Assembly: GCA_025602915.1 (NCBI GenBank)
Contig: JAHLJZ010000073.1
Coordinates: 1-64,000, forward strand
DNA: 64,000 nt
Source: Paraphysoderma sedebokerense
Lineage: Eukaryota; Blastocladiomycota; Physodermatomycetes; Physodermatales; Physodermataceae
Direction of reading: 5' to 3'
Shown: piece by piece, positions 12,601 to 24,800 of the stretch
How positions within the stretch are numbered: the stretch's first letter is position 1
Layout: every line of letters begins with the position of its first letter
Program-made: the position numbers and the translations under genes
Notes under the pieces: model-generated
Databases searched by the model: none
The model's input: the letters and a program-made list of their open reading frames with translations, nothing else
What the model was told of the DNA's origin: nothing

Positions 12601-14511
12601 CGGATGAAGCTGCGGTTGCATTGACAATTGTTCCTTTGGATGATAAAGCTCAAAAGGATGCAGCCACTACTGGTAAGTTGACGGTAATCACACTGGCACC
12701 TCAGTATTGTAGTGACTGAAAATTGTGATTTGAAACGCCTAGAATCACCAAAGGGGGGAGGTGTAGATTGGGACGGAGCTGACGGAAAAGGAGACCGTGA
12801 TCGCTCATATGGTCAGCCTCAACTGGCACATGGCGATAATAGTGGACAAGTAGAGGACAAGCCAGACCAAAAATCTATATCGGTGGAGGAGAAAACGGCA
12901 GCAACATATGAGCCATCTCGGCGAAGTATGACCAGTGTCGGCGCAGAATATGATGACAGCAGACGAAGAATGGATGACCGGTCATCGAGAGAACGGGGAA
13001 CCCCTGAGTTGTTTTTCTACTTCGTTCGACATCCTGTCTCTTCTATTTTAACTTCTTGTCTTGCAGGCGCCGTACAGCGCGCGGTGACATCGTAGATAGT
13101 CGGCGGCAGTATCGAGATGATAAAGTTCGCCCAGAGTATAAGGATCGCGAGATTGAGCCACGACCGTCCTCTCGTGTTGATGAATATGGGGCTGCTCCTT
13201 CCCGACCAAAGGACGCTACAGTTGATGACCGCCCGCATACATCCCAACAGCCAACCAGTCGTCGCTCTGTCCGCGATAATGAAGTATCCGCTGTCGCTGG
13301 AGCTCCCGCTGGTTCGGGTGTCTTTCAGCGGTTGGGACCCAAAAGGACCTCCGACAGCAGCCTTCCAGGTGGTGACTCAAATTCCGGCCTGTCGACAGTC
13401 GAATTGGACAATGGTGCGACGTTCGTTTTACTAAACTGTTATTTAACTCAAAGCTAATATTGTCCCCAGGCGTTAAGCAGGCGTCTTCAAAGACAAACTA
13501 CGAAATGACTGAGAGAGGAGAACAGAAAATGGTAAATAGATTTGTTGACGACCTTCTTCGTTTTCCTACATTCACTTTACTCACAATCTGATGGATAGGT
13601 GCCGGATTTACCCACCGCAAGAGATAAACGAGGCTCGCGTACGCCACCAAATTCCCAAGATCATGTTACAAGTCGAGAACATGTTCAAAATATTTCATCC
13701 GATCGGGATGATAAACGCCCTCTAGTACGTGAGACAAAATTCGCTTTCCGCTTTATGAAAATGTTACTTATGCTCTTCCGCCCGCAGGATAATAGGTCCC
13801 GACTTACCCGATCCAATTCTGGACGCTCCGCGTCAAAGGAAAGTGAACTCAGGAATTACCTCGTAGGTGCAAGTAAGGATGATCGGAAAAGGGTATGGCG
13901 CCAGGAATGGAAATATATTAATTTTGGAGCCGGCTAATGCGGTTTTTACACAAATGGTAGGAGTACAGACCCGAGAAAGATTCTGCAGAGCGATCAGTGA
14001 AACGATTACGGAGCGACGGCAGCCAGGCGACTCCTGGTGATGTTTACAATCCTCCCAAGAATCAACATCCCAGTGAGATAAAGGAATCGGACCAGAAGTA
14101 TCATGGCAGCGCAGCTCCCGAGGTAAGAATGAGCTTAATGTAGTACGCAAATACGCATTCTTTAATACTTTTTGAAGCAGGATCATTCCCGATATAGGCG
14201 GACGGATGGACATAGTCACGCTCCCGCTCCATCACGCTCGGGGTCATCAGCGGTAAGAATCTATCTACAATTGTCTTCGTGTGGTCTCATGGCCGACTGA
14301 TTAATCAACATTTCGCAGCCACGAAATGCGGGCGGTGTTAGGGACCGTTTGAGTCATTTGCGTAACAACAGCAACAATGCTAGCTCCAACAGAAACGGTA
14401 GAGGTGAGCGTCGATAGTGCGATGCTTTGGTAGAAATCGATGTATATAATGTTTGTGACTTGGATAGCGTCTCTGCTCTCGGAGAATCAGAACCAATGTA
14501 AAATTGATTAG
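6672..14511 (+). CDS. THOC2: THO complex subunit 2 (THOC2/Tho2)
   Basis: The largest gene here, with well over twenty short introns. THO2 is the scaffold of the THO/TREX complex, which couples transcription to mRNP packaging and nuclear export. Recognisable family blocks in order include MNLIAVLAQTLQTYRKRVPQ and ICPLTGYRS (about 7.7-7.9 kb), DPLDGYYLVAALLVKHN (8.6 kb), VVDACKYGTELAYDVFTCS (10.0 kb), EIEKQKTKIKELERH (11.2 kb), then an exon with CVVPRVTFSPNDAIFCAKFI (11.5 kb) and WHSNEKKYMMEALGENKLPGF (11.9 kb). After about 12.4 kb the protein becomes a charged Arg/Ser/Asp-rich tail, as in other THOC2 proteins. The last exon could end at 14419 by read-through, or at 14511 if the final GT-AG intron is spliced; I chose the latter. 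Its 3' end faces the Bir1-like gene. Confidence 0.93.
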
Positions 14512-14687
14512 TAAGTTATGAAAGTCGGATTTTGTAATGAATAAAATTCAGAATTGCATGGTGAACTGTGGGGCTGTTATAAATATTTCACTCAACTAGT
14601 ACAGAATGGCAACAAAAACCAATATTAAATACAAACTATATTTACAAAACGTATATGTAATAGACGAACAGGTCCGTGCTTCAATCT

Positions 14688-16360
14688 CTAAGCTCCCAAG
14701 CAATCAAGTTCCGTGGTTCTGATCTTTTCTCTTTCCTTGACTACGTCATCAAGCAACCTCTGCGCATCCATTCTAAACTGATAACATTGCTTTTCTGCTG
14801 TGTTGCGAAGAAACTGTTCTACTGTCAATTCACTCGCATTCTCTGCTACGTTGAGATCTAATACGGCTACATTGATTGCAGACGTAGGCGGGCATGCAGT
14901 GTTCAACGGCGGTTGAATATCAGGTGATAGTGTGGATGACACCACGTCGGGAATGTTGTCAGAAGTTTGATTATGTGCATCGAGAGGTTCGACGGAATGG
15001 ATTTCGGAAGGTGGGTTTACAACCACTGTCTCAACTAATCTCTCCTGCGATTCCTCGCTCTCCACTTGAATCAAATCCAAATCTGCCACACTGGGTCTGC
15101 TTGACGCAAAATTTTCATCATCAATCTCCATCTCGGGCTCTTTGAAACGGTCTTCTGTCTTCCTTTGGGATGCAGCTTTTCGGGTCCGTTTGATGGGTGG
15201 TTTATTTTCTAATTTCTTCGCTGCAGTTCTCTTTCGACTCCTTCCAGTTTGGTGAGCATTCTCGTCAGTCTTTGGAACAATCAGATCTGTGTGGTTGTTT
15301 TCGGTCGTGTTGTCGTCATCAGGCACTTCTGTCGGTTGTAATGCTGGAACCTCGGAAGGACTGAAAGATTGCGCGGTTATTGGTGTCATAATTTTCGGTA
15401 GCTCGTTTAGTTGCATTTCCTGTTCTACGGTAGACTCGAGGGCTGAGTTTTGAGTGGCGGTCGTCTTGACTTTCGTCACAGCGGACGGCTTTTGGAAAAA
15501 AATGCAATTCGGAGCTCGTTTCCGATGCTCTTTTCTGAATTATAATAGTGGCTTAGTAAATACGCCTTCGAATGAAGTGAAGGCGAGATTAAATGAGAAC
15601 CCTTACATTGCGCTGTCACTAGGTTCCCAACCATCCAAAGTCACGCCACAGTAAATACACCCCGCCATATCCTCTGAGTCTCTAGAAGGGCAAAAGTAGA
15701 ATCCAGCTTTTGCCATCTAAGGCAACATAAATTTTAGATCAGTAATCCGCATATGGCACATAACGCCTATAACATTCATACCCTCTTCATGGAGCATGCG
15801 AACCCCTTTGTTTTTTGATGAGGCCACCAATTACCAAATGTATCTAATCTTGCTTGCTCCATTGCCTTTGACGTAGGCCAATTTTCTGGGTTTGCCATAT
15901 TCAAGTCAGCATTATTGTCGTTGACCATTGATGCACATACGACTAAAGCCCATCCGCAATTCGGAGAATGACTCAGGTGTTCTTGATACGGATCATCGTT
16001 GGCATCCCAGCCTTCTAGAGATTTGGAACAGAGGAAGCATATGACATTATCGGAAGATTTGGAGAGAGGGTCAAAGTAAAATCCTGCTTTTGCTAGCTGT
16101 GATGATAAAAATTGGATAGTCGAGATCACGCGTTAGCTTAAGATGTATTAAAGTTTGATGAGATAAAATGGCTATGAGTGAAAAAACATGTCCGCAATCT
16201 ACTAATTCAAGAATACGGCATAACTTTTTGCAACAGAGATCTCGATCGAAGAATGGCAACGTACGGATTCCGGGTTGGCAATGTGCTTGCTGCCATGGGG
16301 CCATTTGAAGCGAGACTTGAAGGAGTCCAACCGATTCTCGAAAATATGCATATCAGACAT
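14688..16360 (-). CDS. BIR1: two-BIR survivin/Bir1-like chromosomal passenger protein
   Basis: Exons read from the minus strand give two tandem BIR zinc domains. BIR1 runs from FENRLDSFKSRFKWP across an intron to LAKAGFYFDP, then VICFLCSKSLEGWDANDDP and EHLSHSPNCGW, with the Cys-Cys-His-Cys set complete. BIR2 runs from ARLDTFGNWWPHQ to MAKAGFYFCP, CIYCGVTLDGWEPSD and EHRKRAPNC, also complete. A long disordered tail follows with a basic, NLS-like patch (RKRTAAKK, PPIKRTRKAA), and the last ~50 residues form a predicted amphipathic helix (VEQFLRNTAEKQCYQFRMDA). Two N-terminal BIRs plus a long tail match fission-yeast Cut17/Bir1, the INCENP-Aurora B targeting subunit, rather than apoptotic IAPs: I see no RING. 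Start chosen at MSDMHIF, just before the first BIR. Confidence 0.92.
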
Positions 16361-16867
16361 TTTCTGAGAAGTCGAATCTAGAGGATTACTATGACAGATA
16401 AGCGGCAGTGAAGCTTCCCTTGTTACGGTGTGTATATTTTTGTCGACAGTGCGGGCGTGGGACGAGACGAGGGAACTGGTCAACTCTTGTCACGTTCCCG
16501 TTGCTCCAGAATGATATATTTTTGTGAAGGTTCAAGCAATGATGGAATCAGATAATTACAAGACGAATACTTTGAGCCAATCGGGGTATTAAGAATACAA
16601 ATTGTGCCACAAACGGGATCCGTATTGAACCAGGATGATCGGTGGTTTATTTTCTTATGACTCCATATGAGTGCTTCTGCCTTTCATATCGTTGAGATGA
16701 ATTCATATGTTTGCACTTTGTCTACTCTTGAAAAGTGAGGTAGAGTAAAATAAATTATTCAAAAGGAATTCCGCATTCCCCTTTGGCCGGGACGAGGCGC
16801 GGGCCCAAACGAGAATTCACAAGAAACCTTCCATATCATCGTTGACGATAAATCATACTCCGACACA
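16361..16867. promoter_or_regulatory. shared divergent promoter of Bir1-like and Zwilch genes
   Basis: About 500 bases separate the start codons of two head-to-head genes. No other coding sequence is visible, so both promoters must lie here. It is AT-rich apart from a short GC-rich patch near 16790-16810. I cannot pick out specific factor sites with confidence. Confidence 0.6.
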
Positions 16868-19800
16868 ATGTTAGCGACTCACGACATAGATCCCTCTAAA
16901 ACTGCCTCCGATGATTCAATGGTACCATTCCACAATGATGCTTCATTTCAAAATGCGCTGCGTAGCATCGCTGAAGCCGAAAATGTTCGTTGTCGAATCC
17001 AGTTGTTCTCTCTTGGTTCATCTCTGAGTGATACAACATTGAAATGCTTACTGATTTTTTTGCTTGATTCAGCAACTGAATTCTCCGGTACGATTCACAA
17101 TCCCTGATAGTCAGCAAATCTACCTCCTGTGGTACTTCTCAAGTGATGCTGTCAATGACCCTCTGGAATCAATTCTTGAACCCTCGCAACCGTATCTTTT
17201 GGTCACTGCATCCAAAGAAACGCCGATATCTTCGCAGATTGGTTTAAGCAACATAAGTAAAAGCATTGAAACAGTAAAAAGAATTGTCGTCGGGAACCCT
17301 GTTGCAAAAACTACTGTTTTCGGCTTTCCACCGCGTCTCGATGGGAAGAGTCAAGAAGTAAATACCGGTTCTGCTCGCCACATGATGCGGCAAAAATGAT
17401 CCTAACATTGCCATTGCTCTTCAGCTGCGTAATTCTACAGACAAGTTTCATAAGTATTTGCCCGATAAATGGTTTGAGCCTTTGGATATTGGAGATGCAA
17501 GGTAAACTACCCAGTCATGCTTTGACTTCGTTAAAAATGTTCTCATTCTCTTAAACGAATAGATTCATTCTCTCCCAATACATCCTTCAGAAATTCCAAT
17601 CGTCGTTCATTCAAGATGTTCCGCCTATATTCGTTTATTCGATTAATTCCCTCCGACAGCCTCCGCTTAAAACATATTTAGGAATTCAGGATTTAAACAA
17701 GGAGGAATCGCATATGGTCTTTGAGCTGAAGAACATCGGTATGCTAAATTATTCACCATTTATATGACTTCAAACAATCTGTATGCTCGACTAATTATAC
17801 TTCACCCGGCTATAGGCACGACTCTAGTGCAGTGCGCATCAGACAACCTGGCCACCGTTACCCACGCCCTGCTACCCGTTGACACAGATGGAATGATGGA
17901 GGCTATCGAAAATTTGTTAGTGGAGGTATGTAATTACATGCGTTAGACGTCGCAAGTACTGTGCTCATGCTCTCTTTATTCCTAGGATGGAGCGTTTTCC
18001 ACGAGCTATGAAATACTAAACCACAGTGCCCCCAATTTCGCCCTGCCATCTGATGAACTCAATTCAGTGGAGGACTCGGACGAGAATTTGATAGAGGGTA
18101 GTAGCTGCCCTCTCCAAAATGGGTGCTCAATTACAATGCATGTTACGTGGGACTTGAGAAATAAGGACAACATCAATCTTTTTTGGCGTCAGAAGCCTAA
18201 AATTGGCGATCATTCGACTGAATATTCCTCCGTTGATAATAATTCTTGGAATATGTGCGACGTTCTTTCGGCTCCTCCTTTAGAATCCTCCGTGATGCTG
18301 GTTGGTGTCTCTTCGTTACCACACCGAAACTATCCTTATATAACCCAATACATATTTGAAGCATATTCGCAGTTCTCCCGGTTCAGTTGATCCCGACGCT
18401 CATGCGCTATCCCGCTCCACAAGAGAGGAGCTGCACCGCTTAACAAAGTGGAATCATGTCCGTGAAGGTCAATGCAGTTGGGCCGAAATGCCGTCAGATC
18501 TAAATTCCAGAAGCATCCATGCTCCGTTGACCTCCAGCAAACGGCAGAAACTGGCTCCTCTGTCGGAACGTGTCGACGACTTTTTGGATGGTACTCAAAT
18601 TTAATTCTGATTTGCTCTCGTTTTACGCAGTATTAACCGGTTGAATCTGTAGAGATAAAACTTGGAGGACCTTCTAGCGCACACCTCGACGACACTTCGA
18701 ATGTACATGTGATTGTAAATGGACCTCGGAAAGACTTGGATTTTACGGAACATCTGTGGAAGCTAATTCAAGACGCCGTGAGTTACGAAGACCTAGTGGA
18801 CAGCTTGACAGCTGTCGTAGAGGAGTTGGAAACCGGCCGACTTGCACCTCTGGTACGCTTTCATAGGCGCTTCGTACACTCAACGCCGAAACCTAACGTT
18901 ATCTGAACATTCCAATAGATTCATAAACAAAATACTACAGCATTGGCCAATTTGATACGAGATTGCTTAAAGCTTCAACGCATTCAAACTCATTCCAGCG
19001 ATTATGAGGAACTGAAGACTTCAATCTCATCTAACTTTGATTACTTTTTGGAAAATCCGCTGGAATGGGTTTTTGAGATTGGAGTATTCAAATTGAGCCG
19101 CGATTATCGCGATCTGTTGATCGGAACTGAGGTGCTAAACTGGAATGATATTGTACGTTGCAGATTCATTTTCTGTCCGAAAAAAGATACCAAAAGTCTG
19201 AAATCGAAAGTGATTTATTAAATGTCTCTTCTCTTCTAAAGTCTCCATTTCTAGATACTTCGCAAATGCCGACGACCCAAATAACGCTTCTGCATTGTGT
19301 ACATCGTATTTATGAGTTATATTCATTGTTAAAGCATAATCTTCCGCTACTTCCGTTTGAAAGCTTCCGCTCGTGCTTAAAATCAGCTGTGGAATTCTAC
19401 CAGACCTACATTCCGTCTTTGGTCGACGGTTCTTTGGAGAGTGATCTCAACGGTATTAAAAACGCAGTTCTTGAGTTCGAATTATGGCTCCCTCGATTCT
19501 CCAGCATGACTACCAAACTTGCCGAAGGAGTCTCGCGAAGGTATGAAGGGTCATTCTATAACCAAAGGAGAAATGCTTGAAAAGTGTATCACACTGATGG
19601 CATTTTTTAACTATAGCTACGAAGCTACCAAGCATTCGCTATTACTGTCCTCAAAGACAACTCAGATACCGAATGAATCTCGCAAGACTTGGTGTCTTCA
19701 GCTCACCAAGCCAGGATCCAGGCATTCCTTCGATGTCAATCCAAAGAGTGCAGTTGACGGACTTGAAATTGAGGCGATGGAATGTGACGTTGCTACATCA

Positions 19801-19887
19801 TCAGCGGAAGGGATAGATGGATCTGATGGGATACGTAGAGAAAAAAGATATTCTGTGACGTTTGGTGTTGCTGAAATGATGCATTGA
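16868..19887 (+). CDS. ZWILCH: Zwilch, RZZ kinetochore complex subunit
   Basis: Spliced exons match metazoan Zwilch along its length. The best blocks are MHVTWDLRNKDN then PPLESSVML (human LDISWSPVDEI and PPLSSTATL), TREELHRLTKWNHVREGQ (human LYRELKFLLVLADGLRTG), DLDFTEHLWKLIQDAVSYED (human [22 protein letters not shown]), and WVFEIGVFKLSRDYRDLLIG (human LLEIGLDKLKKDYISFFIG). The C-terminal RYSVTFGVAEMMH aligns with the animal end. Zwilch binds Rod and Zw10 in the RZZ complex, which expands the outer kinetochore, recruits Mad1 and dynein, and supports the spindle checkpoint. About ten exons. The first exon-intron junction is uncertain, so the N-terminus may be off by some residues. It lies head-to-head with the Bir1-like gene. 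Confidence 0.88.
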
Positions 19888-20041
19888 CGGACAATAAAAG
19901 CAATTCGTTAATACCTGTGAACGGGTGAACCAAGTTGTGAACCAATATTCCGTGTCCTCGTTTCAGAAAATTTGAACCGTCGCAATCCAAAATTTTAATC
20001 GTATTCAATAATATAGTGTGGAAGATAGGAAGAAACAGAAG

Positions 20042-21577
20042 ATGGAGAATGACACTAAATCAGAGACTTTGCAAAAACCGGTTCAGATAAAGCAGAAGCC
20101 GTCTTCTATTGTTCATTTCGTCGCTGGAGGGTAAGCATGGATGCAAATTTTAACTGTGGTCTTTCTGCATTTTTTTTTGGGCATCAAGGCAGATTCAATG
20201 TAGACTTGGAGCTCTCGTCATTCATTATTATCTAACTTATTGCTGATATGTTCAGATTCGGAGGCACGGTCGGCGCTGTTGTCACTTGTCCGTTGGAAGT
20301 TGTTAAGACAAGGCTACAGGTATGCTCCCTCCAAATTCCTCTCAATTACTTTGATCTTTGACCTTGAGGCAAATTCATTGACTTTCTACTTTAGTCGTCT
20401 TATTATCAGAGTACTATTTTGCATAGGCCCCCCTCAAATTCTAGCTGGATACATAATCTGAAATTCCACGTCGCCGATACGTTACGAATCTTGAAGTATG
20501 TCTCAGAATGTGCGATTTGTCATCAGCCCTTGTCTGCAGTAAATCTGACGGTTTTGTTGGCATTTGTATGATTGCTTTCTAGAGATATCCATAAATCAGA
20601 AGGGATCAGAGGGCTTTGGAGAGGAATAGGTCCAAACTTGGTCGGAGTCGTTCCTGCGAGGTAAGGTATTTGAATTAGCCAATGATTCAAACGAAACTTT
20701 TAATGACGGATTTTGTCGGCCGTTTTCATAGAGCAATTTATTTTTCCTCTTACAACAAAGCAAAACAACTGTACACTGAATTGAATAATCACAACGAAAA
20801 CTCTTTCGTCTATCTTTCGTCTGCTGCCACTGCCGGTAAATTGTTGCTTATGTCTCTCTCAAACCTCCAAAGTGTTAAACGTACTACTACTCAGGTGCCG
20901 TGACTGCATTTACAACTAATCCAATATGGCTAATCAAAACTAGGATGCAACTACAGTCTAATTCCCCAGATATACACCTGAGTACTCGATATCGGAATTC
21001 GCTGGATTGTTTAGTTCGAGTCGTACGCGAAGAAGGAGTAGCAGCATTATACCGAGGAGTTACTGCTAGTCTGATTGGTGTGAGTGAGAGCACTGTTCAG
21101 TGGGTCATATACGAAAAATTGAAGAAGGTTGTTGATGCACGAAGGGCAGAGCGCATTCAACTGGTTGGTGTTGATAACGGCAGGACGTTTAGAGGTAAAG
21201 TTAGAAAAAAAAGTGATTCGATGTTCCAGCATATTTGACAGAATTCCCGTTTAGATTGGTTTGAATATTTTTCGATCGCTGCAGCAGCAAAGTTATTCGC
21301 CGCCACTGTTACATATCCGCATGAAGTTATTCGAACTCGCATGCGACAATCGCCTGTCGCAGGTGACTCTCCAACTATCTCAAATTCTGTAATCGCATCT
21401 ACTAAAGAGCCTATCTACAAATATCGTTCGTTCGTTCAGTCATTTCGAGTAATTTTGAAGGAGGAAGGGGTGATGGCGCTGTATGGTGGAATGACTGCAC
21501 ACTTGTTACGAGTAGTACCGAATGCAGCAATCATGTTTTGCTGCTATGAAGCTGTAGTTTATCTGGCTCAGCGTTAA
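20042..21577 (+). CDS. RIM2: mitochondrial pyrimidine nucleotide carrier (RIM2/SLC25A33-36 type)
   Basis: A complete mitochondrial carrier with three repeats, each bearing the carrier signature: CPLEVVKTRLQ in the first, NPIWLIKTRMQLQ in the second and YPHEVIRTRMRQ in the third. The NPIW and PHEVIRTR variants, together with GLWRGIGPNLVGVVPARAIYF, are specific to the RIM2/SLC25A33/SLC25A36 group, which brings pyrimidine nucleotides (UTP, CTP, dTTP) into the matrix for mitochondrial DNA and RNA synthesis. The ATG gives a short hydrophilic leader before the first helix, and about six introns interrupt the gene. The C-terminus ends soon after the last transmembrane helix, as expected. Confidence 0.93.
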
Positions 21578-21882
21578 GTTATGCCTAAAGGTCAACTCGT
21601 TGTATTGGCGGCATTTAGCTATACACTTGTAATTTAGTATTTTCTATTTGGAGACCGCTGCTAAAGTCGGAGTAATGTAATGTATCATTTGTCATAGCGT
21701 ATTACTATTTATAGAGTACAACCCAGGGGTTTCCTCATTCAATACAAATATCTCGTTTGTGTCCTCCGAAATTCACTATTAAACTGTTCACATAACTCCT
21801 GCTGGAGAAACGCGCTGTGGCATAAGCGAAGGGTTGCCTTCCCTTCTCCAACTCCGTTCCATGCTTTAAACTAATTCTCCAT
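21578..21882. other. intergenic, RIM2 carrier to WDR19
   Basis: A short AT-rich spacer holding the 3' end of the carrier gene and the WDR19 promoter. Nothing else is recognisable. Confidence 0.6.
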
Positions 21883-24800
21883 ATGACGACAAAAGTACGG
21901 CCCCCGATTTATAGTTCTCGATTGGATATATCATCTTTACGACGCCGATTGACTCTTCGCTCTTTTAGGCCGCATTTACGGTCAGCCCAAAGCTCCTCGG
22001 AACGGGTGTCGTGAAATTTCAATGGCAGAAGAAAGCTGCGAATTACTTGGCAGTTGCCGGGTACGTTTCCAAACAATTTCGAACAAACCCAGAACATTTT
22101 ATGATAGGCGACTATCTCATATGTTATGTCCAGATCAAACAAAACTCTCAGGTTATATGATCGGCAAGGAATACTGGTAGACGCCGTTTCGTTTCAATCC
22201 GAGATCCTCGATTTCGAATGGGAACCGAATGGCGCATTTCTAGCAGTAATAAATTACGATTCTCAGATTCTTTCAATATGGGAGAGTGAAAACAAGGCTA
22301 CGATACAAATTGATACCAGCACGAAAGCTCTTTCAATATTAAGATGGAATGTCCACGGCGATTGCGTATGAACCCCGTTGACTTTGTGACTGGTAATTCG
22401 TTGTCTTTGACGATCGATTCAGTTAGCATTAGGGACCGCACAAGGAAATGTGGTACTATACAGTCCACAATCAAAAAATCTCATGCCAATTCTGGGGAAA
22501 CATAGCAAAGCTATAACATCTATGTTATGGACAGCAGACAATATCGTCATATGCGGCTCCGGAGATAAAACGGTATACGCAAATGTCCACCTTCTTTAAA
22601 AGATTTCACAGATGCTGACATTAAGGGAATACAGATATCATTGACAAATGTCGACGGTGATACGATACAGCGGTTCTCAGTTGCTTCCGAGCCAACTCTG
22701 CCACGAGTATCAAAGATGAAGCATCCAGGCTCTGACTCTATTGAATCGTGCCTCAGTGTAATTTTGAACGGGAGAACACTTCAAATTAGTTCACTCATTC
22801 ATCAAGGGATGGAACCCACCGAATTGACGTTTCATGCAAAATACGGTTCTATTGTCGATTACTCGTGGTTCGGCGATAGAATGGTGCTCATCGGTTTCCA
22901 GAATGGATATGCCATAGTAATCAGTACAGACCCAGAAGAAGTGGGACACGAAAAGGTTCATTGTCGTGTGTTGAAGGAGGGGTTAGTCTCCATGGCAGTG
23001 GACGATAGATCAGGGAAGGTTGCATTTTGCGGGGGAAATCATATATCAATTCATGATATCAGTGAGCTGAAGGTAGTTTCCTTATCAATCTGAACGGCAC
23101 AGAGAGGGCATTAAGTGGCGTTGGTTAGGAAGTAGTTTCACTGATTCAGGTCGATCAAGAACTACCAAACTCCCACAAGCTTGGATGGTCTGACGATGGC
23201 AGATTTTTGACATTGGCCACCAAAAGGTACTATGAATGTATTTGGCATACAAGTAAGGAATTCTTGCTAATCAATTAGAATAGCGGATTCTTGTACACAT
23301 ATCTTGCAAGTTTACCTGTCCTCGGCGGCGCCAGCAATCTAGCCGTGGTAATGAACATGCAGTCATACTTTCTAATTATCTCATTTTCACAAATTAACTT
23401 TCTTAGATAACAGGCCTACCGCAGCTCATTACGAGAAGTCTCAATTAAAGATTTTTCGCTCACAAATTCAGAAGTCAAAGTTCAAGAGAAATCATGGAGT
23501 AATTACTCTGTCGACACAGAACCCGATGTGATTGCCATCGGCCCTTCTCACGTAAATCCTCAATTATGTAGCCTCTTGCAATGTCCATCGCGGTTACTTG
23601 ACATCTCTCTTAGTTAGCGATTGCCGAAAAGAAACAAGCTTGGTATCATCTTTTAGAGTCTGCGAAATATTCGACGCTAAATTCGAGAGTATCGCATGCA
23701 AAACTTAAACAAGAGCCCACTTTGGGCGTTGTAATTCAAAAGGTGGGGGTCAATTTTCGTTTGAGCATTTCATTTCACGATTGAAATTTAGCATGGCCTA
23801 ATACTTATTCTATTTGCCTTGTTACAGGTTTATCCGGATGAGGTGAAGACAATGTCTTTGAACCACGATATGGTGGCGGTGCTGTTGTCCAACGGTCAAT
23901 TACATGTTCATGCATTGAAAGGTACCGCTACCCGGTGTGGTTTTGCTATTCCGAACATAGCCTTAATTTAACATATTTTGATTAGTCAATGATTCACAGA
24001 ATAGCGTTGTGGTATTTCCGGAAAACAGTGCTCAAGACAAGTATCTTATAGACTGCGCCCTCCTGACGCCGGATTTTTTGATCGTGGGAACTCGGAATGG
24101 GTTTCTTCGTCATATATCTATTGACAACTACACGCTGCTAAATGAGTTTCAGCACTCCGTATGTTGTTTCTTTCAATTGCTTAACGATGGTAAAATGTTG
24201 ACTTGGGTATTATCTAGGCACCAATTACTACCATCTTTCCGGATCCCAAGAACTCGACCAAAGTAATATTTATCGATCGCAAGCAAAAATCTTGGCTATT
24301 AAATGCAGTGAGCAATGATTGTTTAACGTTTGAAGCGTCAGGTGCTACTTATATTACTTATTGAGGCTACTTCACAAATGCGAGCTAATATGGGAATTGT
24401 AGCTGATTTTCAAATGATCGGGGCGCTTTGGGATCATGCTTCATCTACTCAAATTTGTACCACCTTTGACGACAGCAAGATAATTACATATGCATTTCTA
24501 CCTAATGGGTTGCGAGGGCCTAAATTCTATCGCTTCAACGATGTCACAAAGTTACCACATGGGTGGAAACCAGTCCTTTGTATGAAGAATTGTATACATT
24601 GCCTGGTAAATCTGCACTGCTTGTACACGTGCGTTGATATTGAACCAACATCTCATTTGCAGGCTCCGGGAGGAAAACTGACGACACTCGAACTGAATTC
24701 TCACAAAGCCAAAGGTTTTGAAGATGTCGAAGGGGATGAATGGGCTAGCGAGTTGACACGTTTGTATCTTATAGGGAAGCTAACTGGTAGGGAAGGAATC

